A DNA stretch of 13,848 nucleotides from Actinomycetota bacterium (GCA_013698195.1 JACCVK010000150.1:1-13848); one strand, 5' to 3'; positions 1 through 5,709 are shown, counted from the stretch's first letter. The notes: a model not told the origin generated them from the letters alone. Numbers and translations are program-made.

Positions 1-455
1 TCCTAGACGCGCGCAGGCCATACGAACCTCGCCTTGACCGAACGATTCGGCCGCCGTTCCTAGCGCACGACGTCGTGTTTGCCCCGGACGGCGTTCACAC
101 CTGGGTCACCTCGGGAACCGAGCGCGACCTTGCGTTGTATGACCGTAGATCCCGGAGGCCGATTCGAATTCTGCAAGCTGATGCACCACCACAGCACGTC
201 ACGTTCGCCAACGGTCTCGCCTTCGTTGCGAGCGGCGACGACGGCACCGTCCGCGTCCACCGTCCGGACGGAGCCCTCATTCGTACGTCGCGAGTGCCGG
301 GTGGCTCGTACAACGTCACCTTCGGCTGGCGACGTGCGGTAACCCCCTCGCTCGCCCAGGGAACAGTGGCGCTTCTCGATGCTCGCGGCCGCGTGCGCGC
401 CACTCGATCGGTCGCTCGTGCCGCCCACGATGCGTGCGTTCTCGTCGGTCCATGA
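1..455 (+). CDS. C-terminal part of a beta-propeller (WD40/YVTN-like) protein, 5' end outside window
   Basis: The frame is open from base 3 to the TGA at 453-455, so the real start lies upstream; the internal GTG at 75 is probably not the start. About 150 residues are visible. They show repeated blade-like stretches: APDGVHTWVTSG followed by LALYDRRSRRPIRIL, then FANGLAFVASGDDGTVRVHRPDG, then VALLDARGRVRAT. The pattern of 'xxPDGxxxxVxxG...D..' blades is typical of WD40/YVTN/NHL propellers, which usually act as binding scaffolds. I see no catalytic motif. The stop overlaps the ATG of the next gene (ATGA at 452-455), so the two are probably translationally coupled. The fold is fairly sure; the function is unknown. 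Whether it is secreted cannot be judged without the N-terminus. Confidence 0.7.
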   Translation, partial: LDARRPYEPRLDRTIRPPFLAHDVVFAPDGVHTWVTSGTERDLALYDRRSRRPIRILQADAPPQHVTFANGLAFVASGDDGTVRVHRPDGALIRTSRVPGGSYNVTFGWRRAVTPSLAQGTVALLDARGRVRATRSVARAAHDACVLVGP

Positions 456-880
456 CGCGCATCGGCGTTGTCGCAGTCGTGGCCACCCTGCTCGTCGGAG
501 CGATGCCGGGAGTCGCTGCTCAGCCGATGCAGGAGGCGAACCTGCTCGTCTCGCTGCCCTCGCTCGGAACGGTCACCTGGCGATGCGGCATCGCGCCGGG
601 CTCCTACAACCTGGGCTTCCGAGTCTTCGAAAGAGGAGCCTCGACGGAAGCGCGCCTCGTCGTTGGCGGTCTCGTCGTCCTCAGCCGGACCGTCCACCCG
701 GGGCACGCGTGGCGGCTCCCGGCCGCCGGCCGAGAGCAGCGACTCGAGCTGTCGCAGTTCACGGGTGCGGGAACGCTGAAAGCGACGGTATCCGCGCGGT
801 TCGAGCGACGGCCCGTTGCCTCCCATTGTTACCGGTACTCGCCGCCGAACCTCGTGGTTCGAGTCGCGGCGAGACGCTAG
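452..880 (+). CDS. Small secreted hypothetical protein
   Basis: This encodes 142 residues from the ATG at 452, which overlaps the preceding stop as ATGA. A GTG at 434 in the same frame would add six residues but lacks the overlap geometry. Residues 1-23 look like a Sec signal peptide: Arg near the start, a hydrophobic run GVVAVVATLLVGAM, then a VAA-Q cleavage-like site. The mature part is about 119 residues, rich in predicted beta strands, with only two cysteines (C45 in WRCGIAPG and C126 in SHCYRY) that could form a disulfide outside the membrane. I do not recognise a family. Its place between two propeller-type genes suggests a jointly exported set, but no biochemical role can be read from the sequence. 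Confidence 0.7.
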   Translation: MTRIGVVAVVATLLVGAMPGVAAQPMQEANLLVSLPSLGTVTWRCGIAPGSYNLGFRVFERGASTEARLVVGGLVVLSRTVHPGHAWRLPAAGREQRLELSQFTGAGTLKATVSARFERRPVASHCYRYSPPNLVVRVAARR

Positions 881-890
881 GTCGAACCTG

Positions 891-897
891 AAGGAGG
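891..897 (+). promoter_or_regulatory. Shine-Dalgarno sequence deciding the start of the 902 gene
   Basis: AAGGAGG lies 4 nt before the ATG at 902 but only 1 nt before the in-frame GTG at 899. The spacing therefore favours ATG 902 as the start. It is the clearest SD in the window; many other genes here have none. Confidence 0.75.
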
Positions 898-901
898 AGT
901 G

Positions 902-1720
902 ATGAAGAGAGTCCTGACCTTCCTACTCGTCGTTGCCGCGGTGACCGGAGTCTCCGGCGCCCACGGCCAGAAGGGCGGGCCGTCGCAGGTGCTCCTTGGA
1001 GGACAGGGCGTCGTGTCCCCGGACGGGAAGACTCGATACGTGGCGCTGTCAACGGGGACGCAGACGATCGTCTCGTTCGTCCAGGTCAAGAGCGGACAAG
1101 TTCTCCGCTGGCGTCAGCTGCCCGGGTACTTCGGCGTTCCTGTGATCAGTCTCGACGGCACGACCGAGGGCATCTCACGGGACGGCAGGAAGCTGGTCCT
1201 TGCGACACCATCAGGCGGCACGAGCACGCAGTTCGCGCTCATCGACACGAAGACCTTAAGGCTCCGCCGGATCGGCCTTCGGGGCATATGGTCGTACGAC
1301 GCCATCTCGCCCGACGGCTCGCTGCTGTACCTGATCCAGTACTCGGGACTCGGATCGGCGACCCCCGCGTACCGTGTTCGGGCCTACGACGTTGCTGCGC
1401 GTCGGATGCTCGCGCGTCCCGTGGTCGATCCGGAGAACGGCGAGAGACTCATGCGAGGTTGGTCGGTGACTCGAAAGACGACCTCGGACGGGCGCTGGGC
1501 ATACACGCTCTACGCTCGAGAGAAGGGCCAGCCGTTCGTGCATGCACTCGACACGACTAAGAGGCGGGCGCTGTGCGTCGATCTCCCACTCAAGCTCGAG
1601 CAGTCGAGGCAGATGGGGCTACGACTCACGCTCCGCGCAGACCGGATGCTCGATGTCCGCGACGGCGGTCGAACCGTTGCAACGGTCGACATGCGGAGGT
1701 TCGTCGTCGACAAGCACTAG
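902..1720 (+). CDS. Secreted beta-propeller-like hypothetical protein
   Basis: This encodes 272 residues from ATG 902, chosen because of the AAGGAGG at 891-897. Residues 1-22 form a signal peptide (MKR, a hydrophobic run LTFLLVVAAVTGVSG, then AHGQ). The mature protein has repeated 'SPDG...' blade starts (VVSPDGKTRYVALS, GISRDGRKLVLATP, AISPDGSLLYLIQY, TTSDGRWAYTLY). Each is followed by a 'xxDxxTxxxR' strand such as LIDTKTLRLRRI and ALDTTKRRALCV. This is the pattern of YVTN/WD40-like propellers. No active-site motif is visible. It follows the small secreted gene by 21 nt in the same direction and is likely in the same operon as the truncated propeller gene upstream. Fold moderately sure; function unknown. 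Confidence 0.7.
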   Translation: MKRVLTFLLVVAAVTGVSGAHGQKGGPSQVLLGGQGVVSPDGKTRYVALSTGTQTIVSFVQVKSGQVLRWRQLPGYFGVPVISLDGTTEGISRDGRKLVLATPSGGTSTQFALIDTKTLRLRRIGLRGIWSYDAISPDGSLLYLIQYSGLGSATPAYRVRAYDVAARRMLARPVVDPENGERLMRGWSVTRKTTSDGRWAYTLYAREKGQPFVHALDTTKRRALCVDLPLKLEQSRQMGLRLTLRADRMLDVRDGGRTVATVDMRRFVVDKH

Positions 1721-1728
1721 CGAGCTAG

Positions 1729-1790
1729 TAGGAGGGTTTGACGAAGCGAGCCTGAGCCCGGCGACGAGGCACGTCCGTCGAACCCTCCTA
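1729..1790. terminator. Long imperfect hairpin between convergent genes, probable bidirectional terminator or REP-like element
   Basis: The left arm at 1729-1743 (TAGGAGGGTTTGACG) is complementary to 1776-1790 (CGTCGAACCCTCCTA) over 15 bp, with one position that is a G-U wobble in RNA. Inside, 1746-1748 can pair with 1772-1774 and GCCT 1750-1753 with AGGC 1767-1770, leaving a loop of about 13 nt. It lies just after the TAG of the + gene (1720), and its right arm contains the stop codon of the - gene (1788-1790). There is no U-tract, as is common in high-GC actinobacteria. Position supports termination for both strands. The size and sharp ends would also fit a dispersed palindromic repeat. Confidence 0.6.
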
Positions 1791-2999
1791 GACAGAGACA
1801 GGCAGGAGCTCGGTCGCTTCCGCGATTTCGCGTGCGACCTCGACGATGTCGCGGTTTGTGTCGTAGATACGGAGCTGGCGGTCCGAGCTCGAGCCGCGAC
1901 CGAGGATCGCGGCGATCCCCTCGAGCTCGCGCTCCGAGCCGAGCTCGCGTGCGTGCGGCTCGATCTCGGCCAGGGTCCTGCGGACAAGCCGGGCGATCGG
2001 CACGCGGTTCCGGCGGCCCGAGGCGAGGTCCATGACAGGTGCCGCGAGCCCGTAGCGGGCGGCGAGCCACTTGTTCTCCGTTGTGAGGATCCGGTGGTAC
2101 GAAGGGATCTCCTCGCGTTCGTGATATCGCTCGGAGAGCTGCTTCACGAGCGCCTGGCAGAACGCGGCGATCGCGACCGCGTCCTCGACACGCGTCACCG
2201 CATCGCAGATGCGGATCTCGACCGTTCCGAGCCGCGGATGGAGCCGGATGTCCCACCAGATGTATGTGTAGTCGGCGATGCAGCCGGACCGCTCGAGCTG
2301 GCCTACGACCTCCGCGTAGTCCGTGTAGTCGCGGAAGCGTGGCGGCGGGCCTGAGCGCGGGAACGCCGAGAACACCATCTGGCGGCTCGACGCGAGGCCC
2401 GTCGGCTCACCTCGCCAGAACGGTGAGCTCGCCGAGAGCGCGAGCAACGGCGCGAGCTGAGGGAGAAGCCCGTTGACGACTTGGATCGCCTTCTCCGGAT
2501 CGTCGACCGCGACGTGCACGTGCATCCCGAAGATGAGCTCGCGCCGGGCGACGTACTGCATCTGGTCGATGAGTGCGCGGTAGCGATCCTTGGCCGTGAT
2601 CCGTTGTCGCTCGAACAGGCTGAACGGATGCGTGCCGGCCGAGCCGACGCGCATGCCGCGCTCGCGCGCGACCTCGGTCACATAGCCGCGGAGCTTCACA
2701 AGCTCTCGCTGCACGTCGCCCGCGTTCCGGCACACGGGCGTCGTGATCTCGATCACGGATTGCATGAGCTCGGGGTTGATGCGCGGCTCGAGCTCGTGCC
2801 CGCTGATCGCCGCAAGCATCGTCTCGATGTGCTGAACGAGGTCGAACGACTCGCCGTCGAGGAGCTGGTACTCCTCCTCGACGCCGAGCGTGTACGGGTC
2901 GCCGGCTCCGAACTTGTGGTCGTAGACGCTGCCCGTGCTCTCAGCCCCCTTGCCGGTGATCGACGGCGGAAACGCCTGCGGTTGCTCGTTCGTCTTCAT
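1788..2999 (-). CDS. YbdK-family carboxylate-amine ligase (glutamate-cysteine ligase type 2-like)
   Basis: This encodes 403 residues from the ATG at 2999-2997, which overlaps the stop of the upstream RidA-like gene by 4 bp (ATGA on the minus strand). The frame stays open further upstream, but that part is the shadow of the RidA gene. Family marks: YTLGVEEEYQLLD near the N-terminus (GVEEE at 39-43, ATP/metal-binding glutamates), EPRINPELMQSVIEITTPVC, GMHVHVAVDDPEKAI, SASSPFWRGEPTGLASSRQ, WWDIRLHPRLGTVEIRICD and ENKWLAARYGL. YbdK proteins are of the GCS2 ATP-grasp-like fold. E. coli YbdK has weak gamma-glutamate-cysteine ligase activity, and the true substrate of most members is unknown. The length is about normal. 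The family call is sure, the substrate is not. Confidence 0.92.
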   Translation of the reverse strand: MKTNEQPQAFPPSITGKGAESTGSVYDHKFGAGDPYTLGVEEEYQLLDGESFDLVQHIETMLAAISGHELEPRINPELMQSVIEITTPVCRNAGDVQRELVKLRGYVTEVARERGMRVGSAGTHPFSLFERQRITAKDRYRALIDQMQYVARRELIFGMHVHVAVDDPEKAIQVVNGLLPQLAPLLALSASSPFWRGEPTGLASSRQMVFSAFPRSGPPPRFRDYTDYAEVVGQLERSGCIADYTYIWWDIRLHPRLGTVEIRICDAVTRVEDAVAIAAFCQALVKQLSERYHEREEIPSYHRILTTENKWLAARYGLAAPVMDLASGRRNRVPIARLVRRTLAEIEPHARELGSERELEGIAAILGRGSSSDRQLRIYDTNRDIVEVAREIAEATELLPVSV

Positions 3000-3376
3000 G
3001 GCAGCACGGCGTCGACGTCGATCTCGACCTTCCAGGCGGGATCGAGCAGCGCAGTGACCACCGTCGTGTTCGCGGGCCGAATCGCGCCGAAGACCTCCCC
3101 GTGCGCGCGGCCCGCCTCTTCCCAGAGCGCCGCGTCGGTCACGTAGACCCTCGTTCGCACGACGTGCTCGAATCCGGAGCCGGCTCGCGCGAGTGCCTCG
3201 CCGATGATGTCGAGGCACAACCGCAGCTGGTCATACGCCCCCTCGGGCGGAGGAGACCCGTCAGCCGGGATCGGTGCCGTTCCCGCCACGTGCACCATGT
3301 TGCCGACCACGACCGCGCGCGAGAAGCCGACGATCGACTCGTACGGCGAGTGTCCCGCGATCAGGCGCCTCTCCAT
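2996..3376 (-). CDS. RidA-like (YjgF/YER057c/UK114) family protein
   Basis: This encodes 126 residues from the ATG at 3376-3374, a normal length for the family. The core is clear: GFSRAVVVGNMVHVAGTAP, then EGAYDQLRLCLDIIGEALARAGSGFEHVVRTRVYVTD (strand-helix unit), and AWKVEIDVDAVLP at the end. RidA homotrimers hydrolyse reactive enamine/imine intermediates of amino-acid metabolism. In active RidA an arginine sits in a 'PARS/T' motif; here the equivalent stretch is RPANTT, with Asn103 in its place, while Glu119 of the VEID stretch is present. This suggests one of the Rid subfamilies without imine deaminase activity. The gene has no SD before the ATG. It is translationally coupled to the YbdK gene, so the two probably act together. 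Confidence 0.88.
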   Translation of the reverse strand: MERRLIAGHSPYESIVGFSRAVVVGNMVHVAGTAPIPADGSPPPEGAYDQLRLCLDIIGEALARAGSGFEHVVRTRVYVTDAALWEEAGRAHGEVFGAIRPANTTVVTALLDPAWKVEIDVDAVLP

Positions 3377-3384
3377 GAGGGGGC

Positions 3385-3390
3385 TAGTCT
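3385..3390 (+). promoter_or_regulatory. -10 hexamer TAGTCT of a leaderless promoter for the hydrolase gene at 3398
   Basis: TAGTCT ends 7 nt before the GTG at 3398, so transcription would start at or next to the start codon. Only 21 bp separate the two divergent start codons (3376 and 3398). On the minus strand CAGACT at 3391-3386 keeps the important A and T and could serve the RidA gene weakly. No convincing -35 is seen. Confidence 0.5.
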
Positions 3391-3397
3391 GCCGAGC

Positions 3398-4198
3398 GTG
3401 AGGGCCCTCCGCCAAATCGAGGGTTGGCCCGTCTCGTTCGCGTCCGCCGGATTCGTCACGAACGACGGTCGTGTCGAGCGCTATGGCGACGCGACTCGCG
3501 TGGTCCCGCTTGCCTCCGTCTCCAAGCCTGTCGCGGCACTGGCCGTGCTGGTGGCCGCGGAGGAAGGGGTGGTCGATCTCGACGAGGACGCCGGCCCGCC
3601 CGGATCCACGGTTCGCCACCTCCTTGCCCATGCGTCCGGGCTCCCCTTCGAGGGAGACGTGCCGATTGCGGGTGCGGGCCGACGGCGTATCTACTCGAAC
3701 GAAGGCTTTCGCACGCTTGCCGTGCATCACTCCGAGAGGGCCGAGATGCCCTTTGCCGAGTATGTGCACCGAGCAGTATGCGAGCCGCTCGGCATCACGC
3801 TCGATCCTTCTGGAGATCCGGGCTCGGGGATGCACGGCTCGCTCGACGCCGTCCTCGCGGTTGGCCGCGAGCTTCTCGATCCGACGATCCTCGCCGCGGA
3901 GACGGTCTCCGAGCTGACCTCCGTCCAGTTCGCGGGGCTTTCCGGCGTCCTGCCCGACTACGGCCGCTTCGAGCCGCTTGACTGGGGGCTCGGGGTGCAG
4001 CTCAACACGGAGCCGCGCTCGTGGATGGGCAGTCGTACGTCCGATCGCACCTTCGGTCACTTCGGGGGCGCGGGGACGTTTCTCTGGGTAGACCCGGACA
4101 AGGGTGTCGTGTGCGCTGCGCTGACGAACCGACGGTTCGGGGAGTGGGCCAAGGCCGCCTGGCCGACGCTCTCGGACGACGTACTCGGCGAGCTCTGA
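3398..4198 (+). CDS. Serine hydrolase, class C beta-lactamase/DD-peptidase fold
   Basis: This encodes 266 residues from GTG 3398; the frame is open further upstream but would run through the divergent RidA gene. The three family motifs are present: SVSK at residues 40-43 (SxxK, nucleophile Ser40 and Lys43), YSN at 99-101 (YxN), and HFGG at 221-224 (the HxG/KTG position). Other marks are HLLAHASGLP, the typical stretch after motif 1, and VHRAVCEPLGI. The protein is short for the family (usually 350-400) and has no signal peptide, so it is probably a cytoplasmic esterase or peptidase-like enzyme rather than a secreted beta-lactamase. Substrate unknown. The stop is 3 bp from the stop of the convergent gene, leaving no room for a separate terminator. 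Confidence 0.88.
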   Translation: MRALRQIEGWPVSFASAGFVTNDGRVERYGDATRVVPLASVSKPVAALAVLVAAEEGVVDLDEDAGPPGSTVRHLLAHASGLPFEGDVPIAGAGRRRIYSNEGFRTLAVHHSERAEMPFAEYVHRAVCEPLGITLDPSGDPGSGMHGSLDAVLAVGRELLDPTILAAETVSELTSVQFAGLSGVLPDYGRFEPLDWGLGVQLNTEPRSWMGSRTSDRTFGHFGGAGTFLWVDPDKGVVCAALTNRRFGEWAKAAWPTLSDDVLGEL

Positions 4199-4201
4199 TC
4201 C

Positions 4202-4576
4202 CTATCCGTCTGCGAAAAGCGGGCGCACGAGCTCGTCGAAGGTCGCCGCGTCGCAACTCGCGACGACACACGGTGTCATCGCAGTGACCGTGGCGGTCCG
4301 AGGCACGCCCATCGCCAGAGCGACCTCGCCGAAGTACTCGCCTGCCTTGAGGACGCTGCGTCCGCCGAGCTCCGACTGAGATACACCCACGATTCCGGAC
4401 AGCAGCACGAAGAATCGATCTCCAGGCTTGCCCTCGCGGATGATGACCGTGCCGGACGGAACCTCGTCGCGCTGCATGCGGTCGGCGAGCTTGCTCACCG
4501 TCTCTCCCGGCAACGATGAGAGCAGCCCGACGCGCGAAAGCTCGGTGACATTTGCGGGAACGTGGCGCGGCGACAC
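4202..4576 (-). CDS. Stand-alone cyclic nucleotide-binding domain protein (Crp-like, no HTH)
   Basis: This encodes 124 residues from GTG 4576-4574. It consists only of a cNMP-binding domain: LSRVGLLSSLPGETVSKLADRM helix, VPSGTVIIREGKPGDRFFVLLSGIVGV beta roll, and the phosphate-binding cassette YFGEVALAMGVPRTATVTA (Glu84 and Arg93 in the positions that hold ribose and phosphate of cAMP/cGMP). The protein ends about 20 residues after the roll, so there is no helix-turn-helix or catalytic partner. It may bind a nucleotide and act on another protein. The start is 18 bp from that of the divergent Nudix gene, and the two share a symmetrical -10. No SD is present. The domain is sure; the ligand and role are not. 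Confidence 0.88.
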   Translation of the reverse strand: MSPRHVPANVTELSRVGLLSSLPGETVSKLADRMQRDEVPSGTVIIREGKPGDRFFVLLSGIVGVSQSELGGRSVLKAGEYFGEVALAMGVPRTATVTAMTPCVVASCDAATFDELVRPLFADG

Positions 4577-4582
4577 GCTCGG

Positions 4583-4589
4583 TACCGTA
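4583..4589. promoter_or_regulatory. Symmetrical bidirectional -10 element (TACCGTA) for two leaderless genes
   Basis: On the + strand TACCGT (4583-4588) ends 6 nt before the GTG at 4595. On the - strand TACGGT (4589-4584) ends 7 nt before the GTG at 4576. The two hexamers overlap by five bases, so one A/T-framed 7-mer can be melted for transcription in both directions. Neither gene has an SD sequence, which fits leaderless mRNAs starting at the start codons. Confidence 0.55.
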
Positions 4590-4594
4590 CTCCG

Positions 4595-5104
4595 GTGGCA
4601 TCTCTGGCCGGTTGGCGGTTCTGCCCGCGCTGCGGGTCGCCGCTCGAGGTTTCAGCCGGGCGGGCCGAGTGCTCCTCATGCGGCTCGATCTCGTACGCGC
4701 AGTCTGCTGCCGCGGCGTCGGCGTTCGTCGTCGAGAACGGAAAGGTGCTCCTGGGCAGGCGCGCCCACGAGCCCGATGCTGATCGCTGGGATCTGCTCGG
4801 CGGGTTTCTCGAGGAGGGCGAGCACCCGCTCGCCGGCCTGCGTCGCGAGCTACTCGAAGAGACCGGCCTCGACGTCGAGCCCGGTGAGTTCCTCGGGTCG
4901 TATCTCGACACCTACGGCGAGCTGGGGACGACGGTGTTGAACCTCGTGTTCGAAGCCCGCATCGTCTCCGGTGAGATGGTCGCGGCCGACGACGTTGCCG
5001 AGCTGCGGTGGTTCGACCTCGACGGCCTGCCGGCTCGTGAAGACCTTGCGTTTCGCTGGGTGTCGCGCTTCTTCGACGACCTGAAGTCTTCGGCGCCCGC
5101 ATAG
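4595..5104 (+). CDS. Nudix hydrolase with N-terminal zinc ribbon
   Basis: This encodes 169 residues from GTG 4595. The frame is open to an earlier GTG at 4562, but that would overlap the divergent gene and lie upstream of the promoter. Residues 10-29 carry a zinc ribbon (CPRC at 10-13 and CSSC at 26-29), as in NudC-type proteins. Residues 70-92 are a perfect Nudix box GX5EX7REUXEEXGU (G70, E76, R84-E85, E88-E89, G91). It should bind Mg2+ and cleave a nucleoside diphosphate linked to another moiety. The following LGSYLDTYGELGTTVLNLVFEA fits a substrate pocket. It lacks the SQPWPFPxS signature of true NADH pyrophosphatases, so the substrate (NAD(H), ADP-ribose, other) is open. It is followed by a strong hairpin at 5127-5155. 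Confidence 0.92.
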   Translation: MASLAGWRFCPRCGSPLEVSAGRAECSSCGSISYAQSAAAASAFVVENGKVLLGRRAHEPDADRWDLLGGFLEEGEHPLAGLRRELLEETGLDVEPGEFLGSYLDTYGELGTTVLNLVFEARIVSGEMVAADDVAELRWFDLDGLPAREDLAFRWVSRFFDDLKSSAPA

Positions 5105-5126
5105 CCTCGCTGGCGGCGACAAGATG

Positions 5127-5155
5127 ACAAAGGGCCGGCATTGCCGGCCCTTTGT
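5127..5155. terminator. Strong GC hairpin between convergent Nudix and thioredoxin genes
   Basis: ACAAAGGGCCGGCA (5127-5140) and TGCCGGCCCTTTGT (5142-5155) are perfect inverted repeats; the RNA would have a 13-bp stem and a 3-nt loop. It lies 22 nt after the Nudix stop and about 107 nt beyond the thioredoxin stop on the other strand. There is no U-tract on either side; the + side is followed by a G-rich run. It probably terminates transcription from both sides. Confidence 0.75.
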
Positions 5156-5180
5156 GGGGGAGGGGGGAGGGGGAAGTTGG
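5156..5180. other. G-rich tract (possible G-quadruplex; C-rich on the thioredoxin transcript)
   Basis: Runs of 5, 6 and 5 G separated by single A residues, then AAGTTGG. On the - strand this is a C-rich stretch in the 3' tail of the thioredoxin mRNA just before the hairpin, resembling a Rho-loading context. The rest of the gap to 5261 holds no gene or clear motif. Confidence 0.4.
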
Positions 5181-5261
5181 AACAAAACCTCCTGCAAATA
5201 CGCTCCCGGAAGGATACGCCTTCGACCGGATGCCCCAGTTCAGTTCCGGTTAGCGGACGAT

Positions 5262-5579
5262 TTAGGCAGCGAGCCCGAGCGAACGCTCGAGCGAGGCCTT
5301 CGGCTGTGCGCCGATGGCGGAAGCGGCGGGTTCTCCGTTCTTGAACAGGATCATCGTGGGAATTGACATGACCCCGTACTTGATCGAGAGCGCCTGCTCC
5401 ATATCGATGTTGACCTTGACGAGCTTCAGGTCGTCCTTCCGTTCCTCGGCGATCTTCTCGAGCACGGGCGCGACCGCGTGGCACGGTCCGCACCACTCTG
5501 CCCAGAAGTCCACGAGCACCGGTGTCTCCGAGTTCAGCACTTCGTCCTCGAACGTCGCCTCGGTTACGTCGATTGGCAT
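5262..5579 (-). CDS. trxA: Thioredoxin
   Basis: This encodes 105 residues, the standard thioredoxin length, from ATG 5579-5577. Marks: VLVDFWAEWCGPC with the redox pair Cys30/Cys33, DFWA before it, NIDMEQALSIKYGVMSIPTMILFKNGE with the cis-Pro at 74 next to the active site, and a final helix SLERSLGL. It reduces protein disulfides in the cytosol using thioredoxin reductase. Purine-rich SD sequences lie just upstream (AAAGGG and GAGGAG within 5584-5595), unlike the leaderless neighbours. It is divergent from ileS and faces the Nudix gene. Paralogues are common in actinobacteria, so the symbol is a family-level call. Confidence 0.94.
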   Translation of the reverse strand: MPIDVTEATFEDEVLNSETPVLVDFWAEWCGPCHAVAPVLEKIAEERKDDLKLVKVNIDMEQALSIKYGVMSIPTMILFKNGEPAASAIGAQPKASLERSLGLAA

Positions 5580-5583
5580 GTTT

Positions 5584-5595
5584 CCCTTTCTCCTC
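5584..5595 (-). promoter_or_regulatory. Ribosome binding site of the thioredoxin gene
   Basis: On the minus strand GAGGAGAAAGGG ends 4 nt before the ATG at 5579. Both GAGGAG (10 nt away) and AAAGGG (4 nt away) could pair with the 16S tail. This gene therefore has a normal leader. Confidence 0.6.
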
Positions 5596-5613
5596 TTGTT
5601 TCTCAGCTACTAG

Positions 5614-5619
5614 ACCCTA
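5614..5619 (-). promoter_or_regulatory. Candidate -10 (TAGGGT) for thioredoxin
   Basis: TAGGGT on the minus strand (5619-5614) ends 34 nt before the ATG. A start about 7 nt downstream would give a leader of roughly 27 nt holding the SD sequence. No clear -35 is visible. Confidence 0.35.
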
Positions 5620-5648
5620 AACGCGTGCCGCGCCGGAACTCTTCCCGA

Positions 5649-5680
5649 GCTCTTCGCTCGCCCGGCTCTTCACTCGTCCG
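5649..5680 (+). repeat. Tandem 16-bp direct repeat upstream of ileS
   Basis: Two adjacent 16-nt copies, GCTCTTCGCTCGCCCG (5649-5664) and GCTCTTCACTCGTCCG (5665-5680), differ at two positions, both transitions. A further CTCTTC is at 5639-5644. The repeat lies about 30 bp upstream of the ileS -10 and inside the divergent trx/ileS spacer, so it could be an operator or a chance duplication. Confidence 0.55.
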
Positions 5681-5709
5681 CCGGGGGCATACCCGGAAGA
5701 CGCGCTCCT

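Noticed and set aside
1542..2354. A + strand frame of 270 codons antisense to the YbdK gene
   Set aside because: The YbdK gene on the minus strand has clear conserved motifs over the whole stretch; the + frame has none and crosses the intergenic hairpin.
3000..3218. N-terminal extension of the YbdK gene to 3218
   Set aside because: The extra 73 residues are Arg-rich and lie inside the RidA-like gene; the ATG at 2999 with its 4-bp overlap and the normal length support the shorter form.
3379..3383. The GGGGG run before GTG 3398 as a Shine-Dalgarno site
   Set aside because: It is 14 nt from the GTG, too far, and a TANNNT hexamer lies between them, so it would be upstream of the transcript.
3377..4060. 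N-terminal extension of the RidA-like frame to 4060
   Set aside because: It runs antisense through the serine hydrolase gene and has no recognisable domain; the RidA fold is complete from 3376.
4002..5141. A long minus-strand open frame (379 codons) across the hydrolase end, CNBD and Nudix genes
   Set aside because: Its product is Arg/Pro/Ala-rich low-complexity sequence with no family marks. It covers clear genes on the other strand or in another frame and is a shadow of high-GC codon use.
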